From contig NZ_CADFGE010000015.1 in assembly GCF_902833645.1 (NCBI RefSeq), positions 186,001-250,000 of the forward strand: a stretch of DNA of 64,000 nt. The letters run 5' to 3'. Numbering within the stretch: position 1 is the stretch's first letter; the number at the start of each line of letters is the position of its first letter. The notes under the pieces are model-generated. The model searched no databases, was not told where the DNA came from, and saw nothing but the letters and a program-made list of their open reading frames with translations. This document shows, in pieces, positions 16,068 to 25,554 of this stretch. This DNA is from Paraburkholderia fungorum (GTDB lineage Bacteria > Pseudomonadota > Gammaproteobacteria > Burkholderiales > Burkholderiaceae). A program made the translations under genes and the position numbers.

Positions 16068-18989
16068 ATGGAACACCACGCCCGCACGCAGGACGAACGG
16101 CTCGAAATCAAGACGACCACCTGTTATATGTGTGCCTGCCGCTGCGGTATTCGCGTGCATTTGCGCGAAGGCGAGGTGCGCTATATCGACGGCAACCCCG
16201 AGCATCCGCTGAATCAGGGCGTGATCTGCGCCAAGGGCGCCTCGGGCATCATGAAGCAGTACTCGCCCGCGCGTCTGACCCAGCCGTTGATGCGCAAAGC
16301 CGGCGCGGAACGGGGCAGCGCGCAGTTCGAGCCGGTATCGTGGGAGGTCGCGTTCGACGTGCTCGAAAAGCGTCTCGCGACGATTCGCGCCACGGACCCA
16401 AAGAAATTTGCGCTGTTCACCGGCCGCGACCAGATGCAGGCGCTCACCGGCCTGTTCGCCAAGCAGTTCGGTACGCCGAATTACGCGGCCCACGGCGGTT
16501 TCTGTTCGGCGAACATGGCGGCCGGCATGATCTATACGATCGGCGGCTCATTCTGGGAGTTCGGCGGCCCCGATCTCGACAGCGCCAAACTCTTCTTCAT
16601 GATCGGCACGGCGGAAGATCACCATTCGAACCCGCTTAAGATCGCTATTTCGAAGTTCAAGCGCGCGGGCGGGCGCTTCGTCGCGATCAATCCGATTCGC
16701 ACCGGCTATGCCGCGATCGCCGACGAGTGGGTGCCCATCAAGCCCGGCACCGATGGCGCGCTGTTCATGGCGTTCCTGCATGAACTGATCGCCGCCGACG
16801 CCTGGGATCATGAGTTCGTGCAGCGCTATACCAACGCGGCGGAACTCGTGGACCTAGACGAAGCCAGCGAAAACTTCGGCCTGTTCGTGCGCGACCCGGA
16901 TCGGCCGGTGGGCAATCCGCTGTTTCCGCAAAATCATCTCTGGTGGGATGCCGCGACCGCGCGCGCCGTGCCGCACCATGCCGCTGGCGTGACCCCGGCA
17001 CTCGAGGGCCGCTATACGCTTGACGACGGCACGCCGGTCACGCCGTCGTTCGCCTTGCTGCGCGAACGCGTGGCCGATTGCACGCCCGAATGGGCGGCTG
17101 AAATCACCGGCATTGCCGCCGACACGATTCGCCGCCTCGCCGCGGAGATGATCCAGACGAGCCGCGACCACCGGATCACGCTGCCGATCCCCTGGACCGA
17201 CGCATGGGGCGAGAAGCACGAGACCGTCACCGGCAACCCGGTTGCCTTTCACGCGATGCGCGGGCTGGCCGCGCATTCCAACGGCTTCCAGTCGATCCGC
17301 GCGCTCGCGGTGCTGATGTCGATGCTCGGCACGATCGACCGCCCGGGCGGTTTCCGTCATAAATCGCCGTTCCCCCGCGCGGTGCCGCCGTCGGCCAAAC
17401 CGCCGAACAGTCCCGACGCCGTCAAGCCGAACACGCCGCTCGCCACCGGGCCGCTCGGCTGGCCCGCCGCGCCGGAAGATCTGTTCATCGACGAAAACGG
17501 CGGGCCGGTGCGGATCGACAAGGCGTTCTCCTGGGAATATCCGCTCGCCGTTCACGGCTTGATGCATAGCGTGATAACCAATGCGTGGCGCGGCGATCCG
17601 TATCCCATCGACACCTTGCTGATATTCATGGCCAACATGGCCTGGAATTCGTCGATGAACACGGTGAAGGTGCGCGAGATGCTCGCCGACAAGCACGCGA
17701 ACGGCGAGTACAAGATTCCGTTTCTGGTGGTATGCGATGCGTTCCAGTCGGAGATGACGGCGTTCGCCGACCTGATCCTGCCGGACACCACCTATCTCGA
17801 GCGGCACGACGCGATGTCGATGCTCGACCGGCCGATCTCGGAGTTCGATGGCCCAGTGGATTCCGTGCGCGTCCCGGTCGTGCCGCCGACGGGCGAATGC
17901 AAGCCATTCCAGGAGGTGCTGATCGAACTCGCTTCGCGCCTCAAGTTTCCGGCCTTTACCACGGCCGAGGGGACGCGGCGCTTTCGCGATTACCCGGACT
18001 TCATCGTCAATCACACGACGACGCCCGATTCCGGCGTGGGCTTTCTGATTGGCTGGCGTGGCAAGGACGGCGACAAGGCGCTGGTAGGCGAGCCGAATCC
18101 GCAGCAGTGGGAACAATACGCAAAGAACAACTGCGTGTTTCATTACCGCTTGCCGGAGACGCTCCAGTACATGCGCAACTGCAACGGCCCGTATCTCGAC
18201 TGGGCGGTAAAAAACGGCTTCCGCAAATTCAGCGAACCGATCCTGATCCAGTTGTACTCCGACGTCATGCAGAAATTCAGGCTCGCCGCACAAGGCCGCA
18301 CGAGCGGCAGGCAGCCGCCGGATCACCTGCGTGCGCGGGTCGAGAAATATTTCGATCCGCTGCCGTTCTGGTATGCGCCGCTCGAAAGCGACTCCACCGA
18401 TCTCGCACGTTTTCCGCTTGCCGCGGTGACGCAGCGGCCGATGGCGATGTATCACTCGTGGGATTCGCAGAACGCGTGGTTGCGGCAGATTCACGGCGAG
18501 AACTATCTCTACATGAATCCGCTGATGGCGGCGGAAAACGGCATCGCCGACGGCAGTTGGATCTACGCCGAATCGCAATGGGGGCGCGTGCGCTGCATGG
18601 CGCGCTTTAGCGAGACTGTCGAGCCGGGCACGGTGTGGACCTGGAATGCGATTGGCAAGGCATCCGGTGCGTGGAATCTCGGCGCCGGCGCGAACGAATC
18701 GCAGCGCGGCTTCCTGCTCAACCACCTGATCACCGACGAGTTACCCGGCCGCGACGAAGCGGCCGCGCGCCTCTCGAACTCGGACCCGGTGACGGGGCAG
18801 GCCGCGTGGTACGACGTGCGCGTGCGTCTCTATCCGGCTGAAGCGGACGCGAACCATACGCTGCCGCAGTTCAATGCGATGCCCGCTTTGCCGGGCTCGA
18901 ACGGCGTGGTCTCGCGGATCGTGCAGACCTACTTCGCGGGGCGCGGTGAATTCGCGGCGCGCTTACGTGGCGCGGCGAAGCGAAAGTGA
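16068..18989 (+). CDS. soeA: Molybdopterin oxidoreductase, SoeA-like sulfite dehydrogenase catalytic subunit
   Basis: 973 residues of the DMSO-reductase/formate-dehydrogenase family. An N-terminal [4Fe-4S] site (CYMCACRCG ... CAKG) is followed by molybdopterin domains and a C-terminal dinucleotide-binding domain. No Tat or Sec signal precedes the cluster, so the enzyme should sit on the cytoplasmic face. This, the size and the A-B-C gene order with a DmsC-like anchor match SoeABC, which oxidises cytoplasmic sulfite to sulfate and reduces quinone. Other family members (polysulfide, thiosulfate or formate enzymes) cannot be excluded. GGAG precedes the start. Confidence 0.6.
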   Translation: MEHHARTQDERLEIKTTTCYMCACRCGIRVHLREGEVRYIDGNPEHPLNQGVICAKGASGIMKQYSPARLTQPLMRKAGAERGSAQFEPVSWEVAFDVLEKRLATIRATDPKKFALFTGRDQMQALTGLFAKQFGTPNYAAHGGFCSANMAAGMIYTIGGSFWEFGGPDLDSAKLFFMIGTAEDHHSNPLKIAISKFKRAGGRFVAINPIRTGYAAIADEWVPIKPGTDGALFMAFLHELIAADAWDHEFVQRYTNAAELVDLDEASENFGLFVRDPDRPVGNPLFPQNHLWWDAATARAVPHHAAGVTPALEGRYTLDDGTPVTPSFALLRERVADCTPEWAAEITGIAADTIRRLAAEMIQTSRDHRITLPIPWTDAWGEKHETVTGNPVAFHAMRGLAAHSNGFQSIRALAVLMSMLGTIDRPGGFRHKSPFPRAVPPSAKPPNSPDAVKPNTPLATGPLGWPAAPEDLFIDENGGPVRIDKAFSWEYPLAVHGLMHSVITNAWRGDPYPIDTLLIFMANMAWNSSMNTVKVREMLADKHANGEYKIPFLVVCDAFQSEMTAFADLILPDTTYLERHDAMSMLDRPISEFDGPVDSVRVPVVPPTGECKPFQEVLIELASRLKFPAFTTAEGTRRFRDYPDFIVNHTTTPDSGVGFLIGWRGKDGDKALVGEPNPQQWEQYAKNNCVFHYRLPETLQYMRNCNGPYLDWAVKNGFRKFSEPILIQLYSDVMQKFRLAAQGRTSGRQPPDHLRARVEKYFDPLPFWYAPLESDSTDLARFPLAAVTQRPMAMYHSWDSQNAWLRQIHGENYLYMNPLMAAENGIADGSWIYAESQWGRVRCMARFSETVEPGTVWTWNAIGKASGAWNLGAGANESQRGFLLNHLITDELPGRDEAAARLSNSDPVTGQAAWYDVRVRLYPAEADANHTLPQFNAMPALPGSNGVVSRIVQTYFAGRGEFAARLRGAAKRK

Positions 18990-19038
18990 CACACGGCGAA
19001 GCATGCGAATAACGCAATAAAGCGGTAAGGAGCCTTTG

Positions 19039-19794
19039 ATGACTCAGATGGCATTGGTAATCGACCTGAACGTCTGCGTAGGGTGCCAGGCTTGCGTGAC
19101 GAGTTGCAAGGAATGGAACACGTCGGGCGAATCGGGCAGTCTCGCCGACCTGAATCCCTACGACGCGGACCCGTCCGGCACATTCTTCAACCGTGTCCAG
19201 AGTTTCGAAGCCGGCAGCTTTCCGAACGCGGACACGATCCACTTTCCAAAGTCGTGCCTGCACTGCGAAGACCCGCCGTGCGTGCCGGTATGTCCGACCG
19301 GCGCGAGCTACAAGCGCAAGGAAGACGGCCTCGTGCTGGTCGATTTCGACAAATGCATTGGCTGCAAGTACTGCGCGTGGGCGTGCCCTTACGGCGCCCG
19401 CGAACTCGACGAAGCGCGCAAGGAGATGACGAAATGCACGTTGTGCGTCGACCGTATTCATGACGAAAACCTCTCCGAGCGCGATCGCCAGCCGGCATGC
19501 GTGCTCGCGTGCCCGACTTCCGCGCGGCTGTTTGGCGATATCCACGATCCGGAATCGGTGGTGTCGAAGGCGATCGAGGAGCGTGGCGGTTATCAACTGA
19601 TGCCGGAGTGGAACACGCGGCCGGCGAACCACTATCTGCCGCGCATCACGACGCCGGCCTCGGGTTGCGGCAGCGGTTCCTGCTCGTGCAAGGACACGGG
19701 TGCAGCCCTGGAGGCACCCGAATCGCACGAATCGCTCGAATCGCGGCTCGAGCGCGGCGAACTGCATCTTGCGTCGATGGCGACGCGCATCTAA
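19039..19794 (+). CDS. soeB: Four-cluster ferredoxin subunit, SoeB-like
   Basis: 251 residues with four [4Fe-4S] sites: CVGCQACVTSC, CLHCEDPPCVPVC, CIGCKYCAWAC and a final group CTLC ... CVLACP. It transfers electrons from the molybdenum subunit to the membrane anchor. A cysteine/glycine-rich tail (GCGSGSCSC, about 213-221) and an acidic/Glu-rich end are additions not required for the clusters. ATG at 19039 is supported by AAGGAG 6 bp upstream; the TTG just before it is not needed. Confidence 0.72.
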   Translation: MTQMALVIDLNVCVGCQACVTSCKEWNTSGESGSLADLNPYDADPSGTFFNRVQSFEAGSFPNADTIHFPKSCLHCEDPPCVPVCPTGASYKRKEDGLVLVDFDKCIGCKYCAWACPYGARELDEARKEMTKCTLCVDRIHDENLSERDRQPACVLACPTSARLFGDIHDPESVVSKAIEERGGYQLMPEWNTRPANHYLPRITTPASGCGSGSCSCKDTGAALEAPESHESLESRLERGELHLASMATRI

Positions 19795-19805
19795 AGGACC
19801 TCGCG

Positions 19806-20756
19806 ATGAATCCGGCATTTTCGGTGGTTTTTCTCACGACCTTGAGCGGCGCGGCGCAGGGCCTGCTGATCGCGCTCGTCGGCGTGGAGACGGCGGCGCA
19901 TCTTGGACTTGTCACGGCGCCGGCGGATGCGTTCTATATGATCGGCGCGGGCGTGTCGGTCGTGCTGGGCCTGCTGGGGCTGATTGCCTCATTCTTCCAT
20001 CTCGGGCATCCGGAACGCGCGTGGCGCGCGATCGCAATGTGGCGGACCTCGTGGTTGTCGCGCGAATGTCTGTGCCTGCCGGCGTTTCTCGCCTGCGCGT
20101 TTTTCTATGGCGTCGCGCACGGCTTCGGCTCGCCGTGGTCGCTTGCGATCGGATGGCTGGGTGTACTGGCAAGCGCGACGCTGTTCGTCTGCACGGCGAT
20201 GATCTACGCGTGCCTGCGTTTTCTTCAGGAATGGGCCACGCCGCTCACGCTGGTCAACTTTGTGCTGCTGGGCTGCGCGTCCGGTTTCACGCTGGCGACG
20301 GCGCTGACCGCGTGGTTCGCGCCGGGGTTGACCGCGCAGCTTGCCGTCTGTGCTTGCGTACTGACGCTCGCCGGTTGTGCAAGCCGCTGCGCGTCGCTGA
20401 TGCGTAACGCGCGGTTGCGGCCGAAGTCGACTGTGCAGAGCGCTACCGGCATCAACAACCCGAAGCTCGTGCAGGTTTCGCGCGGTTTCACCGCGGGGGC
20501 GTTCAATCTGCGCGAGTTCTTTCACGGTAAATCGGCGGGGACGCTACGCGGCATCAAGTGGGCTTTCCTCGTGGCCGCGTTTGCCGTGCCGGTTGTGCTG
20601 ATCGCGCTGGGCGCGGGCTTGCATCCGATTGGCGCGTCGCTCGGTTTGCTGGCGGCCGCCTGTCTGGTGCAGTACGCCGGCCTTGTGGCGGAACGCTGGT
20701 TCTTCTTCGCCGAAGCGAAGCACCCTCAGAATCTGTATTACGCGAGAGTCGGTTGA
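19806..20756 (+). CDS. soeC: DmsC-family membrane anchor, SoeC-like
   Basis: 316 residues with about eight hydrophobic helices, matching the DMSO-reductase anchor (DmsC) family in length and in segments such as ASFFHLGHPERAWRAI and the terminal AERWFFFAEAKHPQNLYYARVG. It anchors the Mo/Fe-S pair and reduces quinone. Eleven bp downstream of the ferredoxin gene with AAAGGA as ribosome site, so it is the last gene of the operon. A convergent hairpin follows. Confidence 0.72.
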   Translation: MNPAFSVVFLTTLSGAAQGLLIALVGVETAAHLGLVTAPADAFYMIGAGVSVVLGLLGLIASFFHLGHPERAWRAIAMWRTSWLSRECLCLPAFLACAFFYGVAHGFGSPWSLAIGWLGVLASATLFVCTAMIYACLRFLQEWATPLTLVNFVLLGCASGFTLATALTAWFAPGLTAQLAVCACVLTLAGCASRCASLMRNARLRPKSTVQSATGINNPKLVQVSRGFTAGAFNLREFFHGKSAGTLRGIKWAFLVAAFAVPVVLIALGAGLHPIGASLGLLAAACLVQYAGLVAERWFFFAEAKHPQNLYYARVG

Positions 20757-20768
20757 GGGGCGCTCTGC

Positions 20769-20820
20769 GTTGCCGATACGGGTAGATCCTGCAACCGCGC
20801 AGGATCTACCGGAATGCAAC
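20769..20820. terminator. Bidirectional hairpin between convergent genes
   Basis: Perfect 12-bp stem, GGTAGATCCTGC (20781-20792) with GCAGGATCTACC (20799-20810), loop 6 nt, and outer GTTGC/GCAAC pairs at 20769-20773 and 20816-20820. Lies between convergent genes; no T-run, so termination is inferred from position and stem strength. Confidence 0.6.
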
Positions 20821-20845
20821 CTCTCCAGTGGCGGCGTCTAGCCGC

Positions 20846-23410
20846 TCATCCGCACGCGCCGACTTCGCCGCACGCGGTACAGAAGTCGCACCCATCCTTG
20901 CGAATCACCGCATTCGCTCCGCACGAGCCGCACTTGCGTCCGAGCATGGTGTGCAAGCCTTGCATACCGCCTGGCTGCGTCAAGCTGGTGTCGTCAGCGT
21001 CGCCAGGCGGCGGACGGATGCCGAAATCCGCCGGCAACGCGGTTTCGGCCTTCATCTGCCCGCGCGGCAAACGCGCCAGCAGGCGCGACGGCACCTGGTT
21101 GCCTTCGGCGTCGAGAAAGCCGCGCCGATGCAGAATCTGCTGGATCGCAAAGGCGAGCGCCGCCACTTCGGAGTCGTGCCAGCGCGGCGTGCGATGACCG
21201 TCGAGGCGCTGCACCTCGCCGAGCCGCACTTGCCCGCGATCCCATGACACCTTGCGCATATCCTGCAGGTTGCGCGCGACAAAGCCGCCGCGTGCCGCCA
21301 GCGAAAGCGAACGCATGGTCGCCGTGATCCATTGCTGCGACTCGTCACGCTGACCGGTCGGAATGAAAAACTCGATGGGGCGCTCGATCGTGACGTCTTC
21401 GCCGCCGAGTCGTCCGGTCACTTCGATGAACGACACCGCCACGTAAAGCGACTTCTTGCCCGCTTGCGTCAGGTACTCGACCTTCTCGATGATCGCCGGC
21501 AATTCGCCTTTGGGCCGATGATCGATTGCGATCCGCAGCGGATCCTGATCGGTTTCGGCCAGCGTATCGTCCGCTTGCGGCGGCGGACTCACGCTCAGCA
21601 CCGCGCCGAGCGTTTCATTGGGACGGTAGGTGGCGAGACCCTTCAGACCACTTTTCCACGCGTCGAAGTAAAGGCTTTCGAATGCCTCGAACGGATAGTC
21701 GGCCGGCACGTTCACCGTCTTCGAGATCGACGTGTCCACGTATGGCTGCACGGCGGCCATCATGTCGAGGTGATCGCGCGCCGACATCTCGAGCGCGCTG
21801 ACGAAGTAGTCCGGCAGCTTGTTCACGTCGCCGCCGAGTTCGCGATAAAGACGGTACGCGTAGTCTTCGACATCGAACGATTCGCGACCGCCGTCGGCCA
21901 TCACCTTCATGCGGGTGTAGGTCCATGAGAAGGCCGGCTCGATGCCGTTCGACGCGTTGTCGGCGAATGCGAGGCTGACCGTGCCGGTTGGCGCGATCGA
22001 CAGCAAATGGCTGTTGCGGATGCCGTCGCGGCGGATCGCCTCCTTGATGTCGTCGGGCAGGCGCGAGGCGAACGTGCCCGCTTCCAGATAACGCGCGGCG
22101 TCGAACAACTCGAACGCGCCGCGCTCGCGCGCCAGTTCCACGGAAGCCCGATAGGCTTCGTCGCGCATCAGCCGGGCGATGCGCACGGCGAAGTCGCGGC
22201 CTTCCTGCGAGTTGTAGCGCAGGCCGAGCATCACCAGCGTATCGCCGAGGCCGGTGAAGCCGACGCCGATGCGCCGCTTGGCGCGCGATTCGTCGTATTG
22301 CTGCGGCAGCGGCCACAGCGTGACGTCGAGCACGTCGTCGAGAAAACGGACCTGGATGCGGGTGCGTTTGGCGAGCGCGTCCCAGTCGAACGAAGGCTTG
22401 CCGCCCTTCATTTGCGCGAATGGATCGAGCACGAAGCGCGTGAGGTTCAACGGCCCGAGGTTGCAGCAGCCGTAGGCCGGCAGCGGTTGTTCGCCACACG
22501 GATTGGTGGCGCGGATGGTTTCGACGGCGCGCAGATTATTGTCCTCGTTCATGCGGGAAATGAACACGATGCCGGGCTCGGCGACGTCGTAAGTGGAGCG
22601 CATGATGCGCTCCCAGATCTCGCGTGCGGACCTTTCGCTGTAGACCCACAGACCGTCTTCGCGTTGCCGCACGTCGCCTGCCGCGCGCAGCGCCGGCGAC
22701 GGTTCGGCGCGGTGCACGAGCGGCCAGGGCTGATCTTCTTCGACTGCGCGCATGAATTCGTCGGTGACGCCGACCGATACGTTGAAGTTGTTCCAGCGAC
22801 CTTTCGAATGTTTCGCCTCGATGAACTCGATCAGATCGGGGTGACTGCAGTCGAGCACGGCCATTTGCGCGCCGCGCCGCGAACCGGCGCTTTCCACGGT
22901 CCGGCATGACGCGTCGAATACGTCCATATAGCTGCACGGGCCGGACGCCGCCGAACTGGTGGTGTGAACGCGCGCGCCCTTGGGCCGGATCGCGGAGAAG
23001 TTATAGCCGACGCCACCGCCGCGGCGCATGGTTTCGGCGGCTTGCAGCAGCGCCACGTAGATGCCGGGCAGGCCTTCTTCGTCAACGCCCTGAATCGCAT
23101 CGCCGACCGGCTGCACAAAGCAGTTGATCAGCGTGGCGGCGATACCCGTGCCTGCCGCGCTCATGATGCGCCCGGCGCCGAGTGCGCCATGCCGCAGATT
23201 GTCGACAAAGAGCGCTTCCACCGACTCGCGCAGGGCCTCTGGTTCCGCCTGAGCGACGCCGTGGGCGACGCGTTTGAACACCTCGTCCGCCGATTGCTCG
23301 CCGCCTTTCGCGTATTTCTCGAGTAAAACGTCCAGCGAGAATTGTTGCGGTGCAACTAATTGATCCGGAGGAGCTGCTGTGACGCGAGTGCCGGGGGTGT
23401 CTTCTGCCAT
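20846..23410 (-). CDS. nrdJ: Adenosylcobalamin-dependent ribonucleotide reductase (class II)
   Basis: 854 residues. It reduces ribonucleotides to deoxyribonucleotides with a cobalamin-derived thiyl radical. Visible: the 10-stranded barrel motifs NPCGEQPLPAYGCCNLGPLNL and ATGTVSLAFADNASNGIEP-like segments, the TSCPD-type region (IEKVEYLTQAGKKSLYVAV), and a C-terminal zinc ribbon with CxxC pairs (CGSCG ... CDFCTACG). Start at 23410 (MAEDTPGTRV). No companion nrdB gene is needed or present. No B12 riboswitch was recognised upstream. The protein would work independent of oxygen. Confidence 0.93.
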   Translation of the reverse strand: MAEDTPGTRVTAAPPDQLVAPQQFSLDVLLEKYAKGGEQSADEVFKRVAHGVAQAEPEALRESVEALFVDNLRHGALGAGRIMSAAGTGIAATLINCFVQPVGDAIQGVDEEGLPGIYVALLQAAETMRRGGGVGYNFSAIRPKGARVHTTSSAASGPCSYMDVFDASCRTVESAGSRRGAQMAVLDCSHPDLIEFIEAKHSKGRWNNFNVSVGVTDEFMRAVEEDQPWPLVHRAEPSPALRAAGDVRQREDGLWVYSERSAREIWERIMRSTYDVAEPGIVFISRMNEDNNLRAVETIRATNPCGEQPLPAYGCCNLGPLNLTRFVLDPFAQMKGGKPSFDWDALAKRTRIQVRFLDDVLDVTLWPLPQQYDESRAKRRIGVGFTGLGDTLVMLGLRYNSQEGRDFAVRIARLMRDEAYRASVELARERGAFELFDAARYLEAGTFASRLPDDIKEAIRRDGIRNSHLLSIAPTGTVSLAFADNASNGIEPAFSWTYTRMKVMADGGRESFDVEDYAYRLYRELGGDVNKLPDYFVSALEMSARDHLDMMAAVQPYVDTSISKTVNVPADYPFEAFESLYFDAWKSGLKGLATYRPNETLGAVLSVSPPPQADDTLAETDQDPLRIAIDHRPKGELPAIIEKVEYLTQAGKKSLYVAVSFIEVTGRLGGEDVTIERPIEFFIPTGQRDESQQWITATMRSLSLAARGGFVARNLQDMRKVSWDRGQVRLGEVQRLDGHRTPRWHDSEVAALAFAIQQILHRRGFLDAEGNQVPSRLLARLPRGQMKAETALPADFGIRPPPGDADDTSLTQPGGMQGLHTMLGRKCGSCGANAVIRKDGCDFCTACGEVGACG

Positions 23411-23794
23411 GGTGTCGCCTCTCGTTTGCCGCCAGACGGGCTGCGGCGGGTTCGATGGGAATTGAGGGCATTCATTTAAGCGTGCGCGTTTGGCAGGTGC
23501 GGTGACCTGGCGCAACGAGGATCACCTTAGCGCACGTGGCGAAGGGCCGCAATCAGGCTTTTGAGGACCGCGCCGCCGACTGAAGGCACGCGCCGCCGCG
23601 GCCTTTTGCAGTGGCCTGTATCAGGCAGAAAGGCGGCGGGCGGTGCAGGGCGCGGGTGGGTAGCGACGGGGAAGAAGGGAGGCCGCAGAGAGCCGGAGCG
23701 AGCAAATCGCGAGGGGACAAACACCCATAAACGACGGCGAACGTTTCCGGCATATTCCTGGCATACATCAGCAACGTGCCGTCAAGGCAAAAGC

Positions 23795-24082
23795 TCAGGC
23801 TTCAACCAGTTCGCCCAACACCTCGGCACAGATCATCGCGGAAGCATTCGAGGGCGCCGGCCGTTCAGCCGGTTTGAACACCGCATCGCCGCGGCGAATC
23901 TTGCGACGCGTCACCGCGCAGGTGCCCGACGTATGCGCCGAGCGTCGCCGCCACCGTTGCTCGCCATAATGGCAACGCCCCGGTTCGACCCAGCGGATCA
24001 CCAGCGTCGTGTCGGAGCGCTCGAGAATTTCGATGCGTACGCCATTGGTTCCGTCAAGGGGGATGGACTCTAAGGTCATCAT
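23795..24082 (-). CDS. DUF3331-like small protein
   Basis: 95 residues, from MMTLESIPLDG. The core VIRWVEPGRCHYGEQRWRR with later HTSGTCAVTRRKIRRGDAVFKP matches the short basic DUF3331 proteins that are frequent in Burkholderia. Two cysteines and many arginines suggest nucleic-acid or metal contact, but no function is known. CGGAG precedes the start. No operon partner. Confidence 0.7.
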   Translation of the reverse strand: MMTLESIPLDGTNGVRIEILERSDTTLVIRWVEPGRCHYGEQRWRRRSAHTSGTCAVTRRKIRRGDAVFKPAERPAPSNASAMICAEVLGELVEA

Positions 24083-24424
24083 CGTCGGCTCCGTATTGTG
24101 GTGTGCCGAATGTAGTCCTGCGAGCGCTCGATAGCCATTGTGCCGCAGTTGAAACACTGTTCTCCAAATAGCAACAATGAAACTTGACATTCACGATGGC
24201 ACGAAACGACGGGGCTTTGCGGGCGATATGCGCCGTGCATTTGCGATAGCGCGGATTTTTGCAACGCAGTGTTGTACGCAGTGAGACAAGCATGCCGCGT
24301 GCGAAGGGCGCCGGTGCTTCCTTTAAGATGTGGTTATCGATGAGCGACCGTGCAGCGTAAGTGTAGCGGGTTTGCATTTTTCTGGACGGCTCGCGCGCAC
24401 ATCCACAAGATCCTAAGAGCCTTC
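24083..24424. other. Intergenic gap, no gene seen
   Basis: 342 bp between divergent genes. It contains TTGACA near 24186 on the + strand, without a clear partner -10 box. No conserved frame or repeat was noticed. Confidence 0.5.
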
Positions 24425-25495
24425 ATGATTTCACGCCCACCCGAATCGCCGAGCGCGCCTGATTGCCCCAAAAAGCAGAAAGCGGCATCGCTCGTCCTGT
24501 ACATCGTGCTTGTGCTGCTGGCGCTGTGGGTCGTACGCGATTTCATTGCGGCGATAGCCTGGGCCGGCGTCGTTGCCATCGCCCTGTGGCCGCTTTTGCA
24601 AAAGGTGGAGGGCAGCCGCTGGTTATCGGGCCGCACCACGCTGATCGCCGTGGTGCTGACATGCGCGGTTGCGTTGCTGGTAGTGCTGCCGTTCGGGATC
24701 GGCATTTCGCAGGCGCTGCACGAAGCCCATGACATGAACGAGTGGTTCAAAACCGTGCAGGAAAACGGCATTCCAATGCCAGGCTTGATCGAGCGGTTGC
24801 CGTTCGGCGCGCAACAGATTTCGGCCTGGTGGCAGGCCAATCTCGCTCAGCCGCTACGCGACTCGGCGGCAATGAAGGGGCTGCACAGCACCACCGTGAT
24901 GACGCTCGGCCGCCACTTCGGCGCGCGCGCGGCGCACGGTTTGATGGTGTTCGCCTTCATGCTGGTCACGCTGTTCGTGATCTTTCAGGCAGGGCCGCGT
25001 CTATCCGGTTCGCTGATGAAAGGCGTGCGGCGCGGCTTCGGCAACGACGGCGCGCGGTTGCTCGAGCGCATGGCCACGGCTGTGCGCGGCACCGTGTCGG
25101 GGCTGGTGGTGGTCGGGCTCGGCGAGGGCGTGTTGATGGGCGTGGCCTATTTCGTGACCGGCTTGCCGCACGTCGCGCTGCTCGCGTTCATCACGGCGAT
25201 CGCGGCGATGCTGCCGTTCTGCGCACCGATCACCTTCGGCCTCGCGGCCTTGTGGCTATTCTCGCAAGGCTCCGTGGCCGGGGCTATTGGGCTTGCGGTG
25301 TTCGGTTCAATCGTGGTGTTCATCGCTGAACATTTCGTGCGGCCGGTGCTGATCGGCAACTCCACACGATTGCCTTTCCTGCTGGTGTTATTCGGAATTC
25401 TCGGCGGGGCGGAGACGTTCGGTTTGCTCGGCCTCTTCATTGGACCCGCGCTCATGACTGTGCTGGTCGTACTGTGGACTGACCTCGTGCAATAG
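24425..25495 (+). CDS. AI-2E/PerM-family membrane permease
   Basis: 356 residues with about seven to eight hydrophobic helices. The N-terminal pair (LVLYIVLVLLALWVVRDFIAAIAW) and the C-terminal motif LPFLLVLFGILGGAETFGLLGLFIGPALMTVLVVLW are characteristic of the AI-2E transporter family (TqsA/PerM type). Members export varied solutes or exchange Na/H; the autoinducer label is only a family name. Start at 24425; no partner gene. Confidence 0.85.
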   Translation: MISRPPESPSAPDCPKKQKAASLVLYIVLVLLALWVVRDFIAAIAWAGVVAIALWPLLQKVEGSRWLSGRTTLIAVVLTCAVALLVVLPFGIGISQALHEAHDMNEWFKTVQENGIPMPGLIERLPFGAQQISAWWQANLAQPLRDSAAMKGLHSTTVMTLGRHFGARAAHGLMVFAFMLVTLFVIFQAGPRLSGSLMKGVRRGFGNDGARLLERMATAVRGTVSGLVVVGLGEGVLMGVAYFVTGLPHVALLAFITAIAAMLPFCAPITFGLAALWLFSQGSVAGAIGLAVFGSIVVFIAEHFVRPVLIGNSTRLPFLLVLFGILGGAETFGLLGLFIGPALMTVLVVLWTDLVQ

Positions 25496-25554
25496 TTGCA
25501 CGCCATGTGCCGGCGCAATCAGGACTGCTGATTCGCTGGCCCATTCGTTCTGAT

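Noticed and set aside
16854..18725. 623-codon open frame on the minus strand inside the SoeA-like gene
   Set aside because: It is the antisense shadow of a GC-rich gene: Arg/Val/His-rich composition, no domain, no ribosome site, and the + strand frame has clear Mo-enzyme motifs.
23411..23794. Possible cobalamin riboswitch upstream of the B12-dependent reductase
   Set aside because: The conserved B12-box GCCACTG-like string and core stems were not recognised by eye; a covariance-model search would be needed to overturn this.
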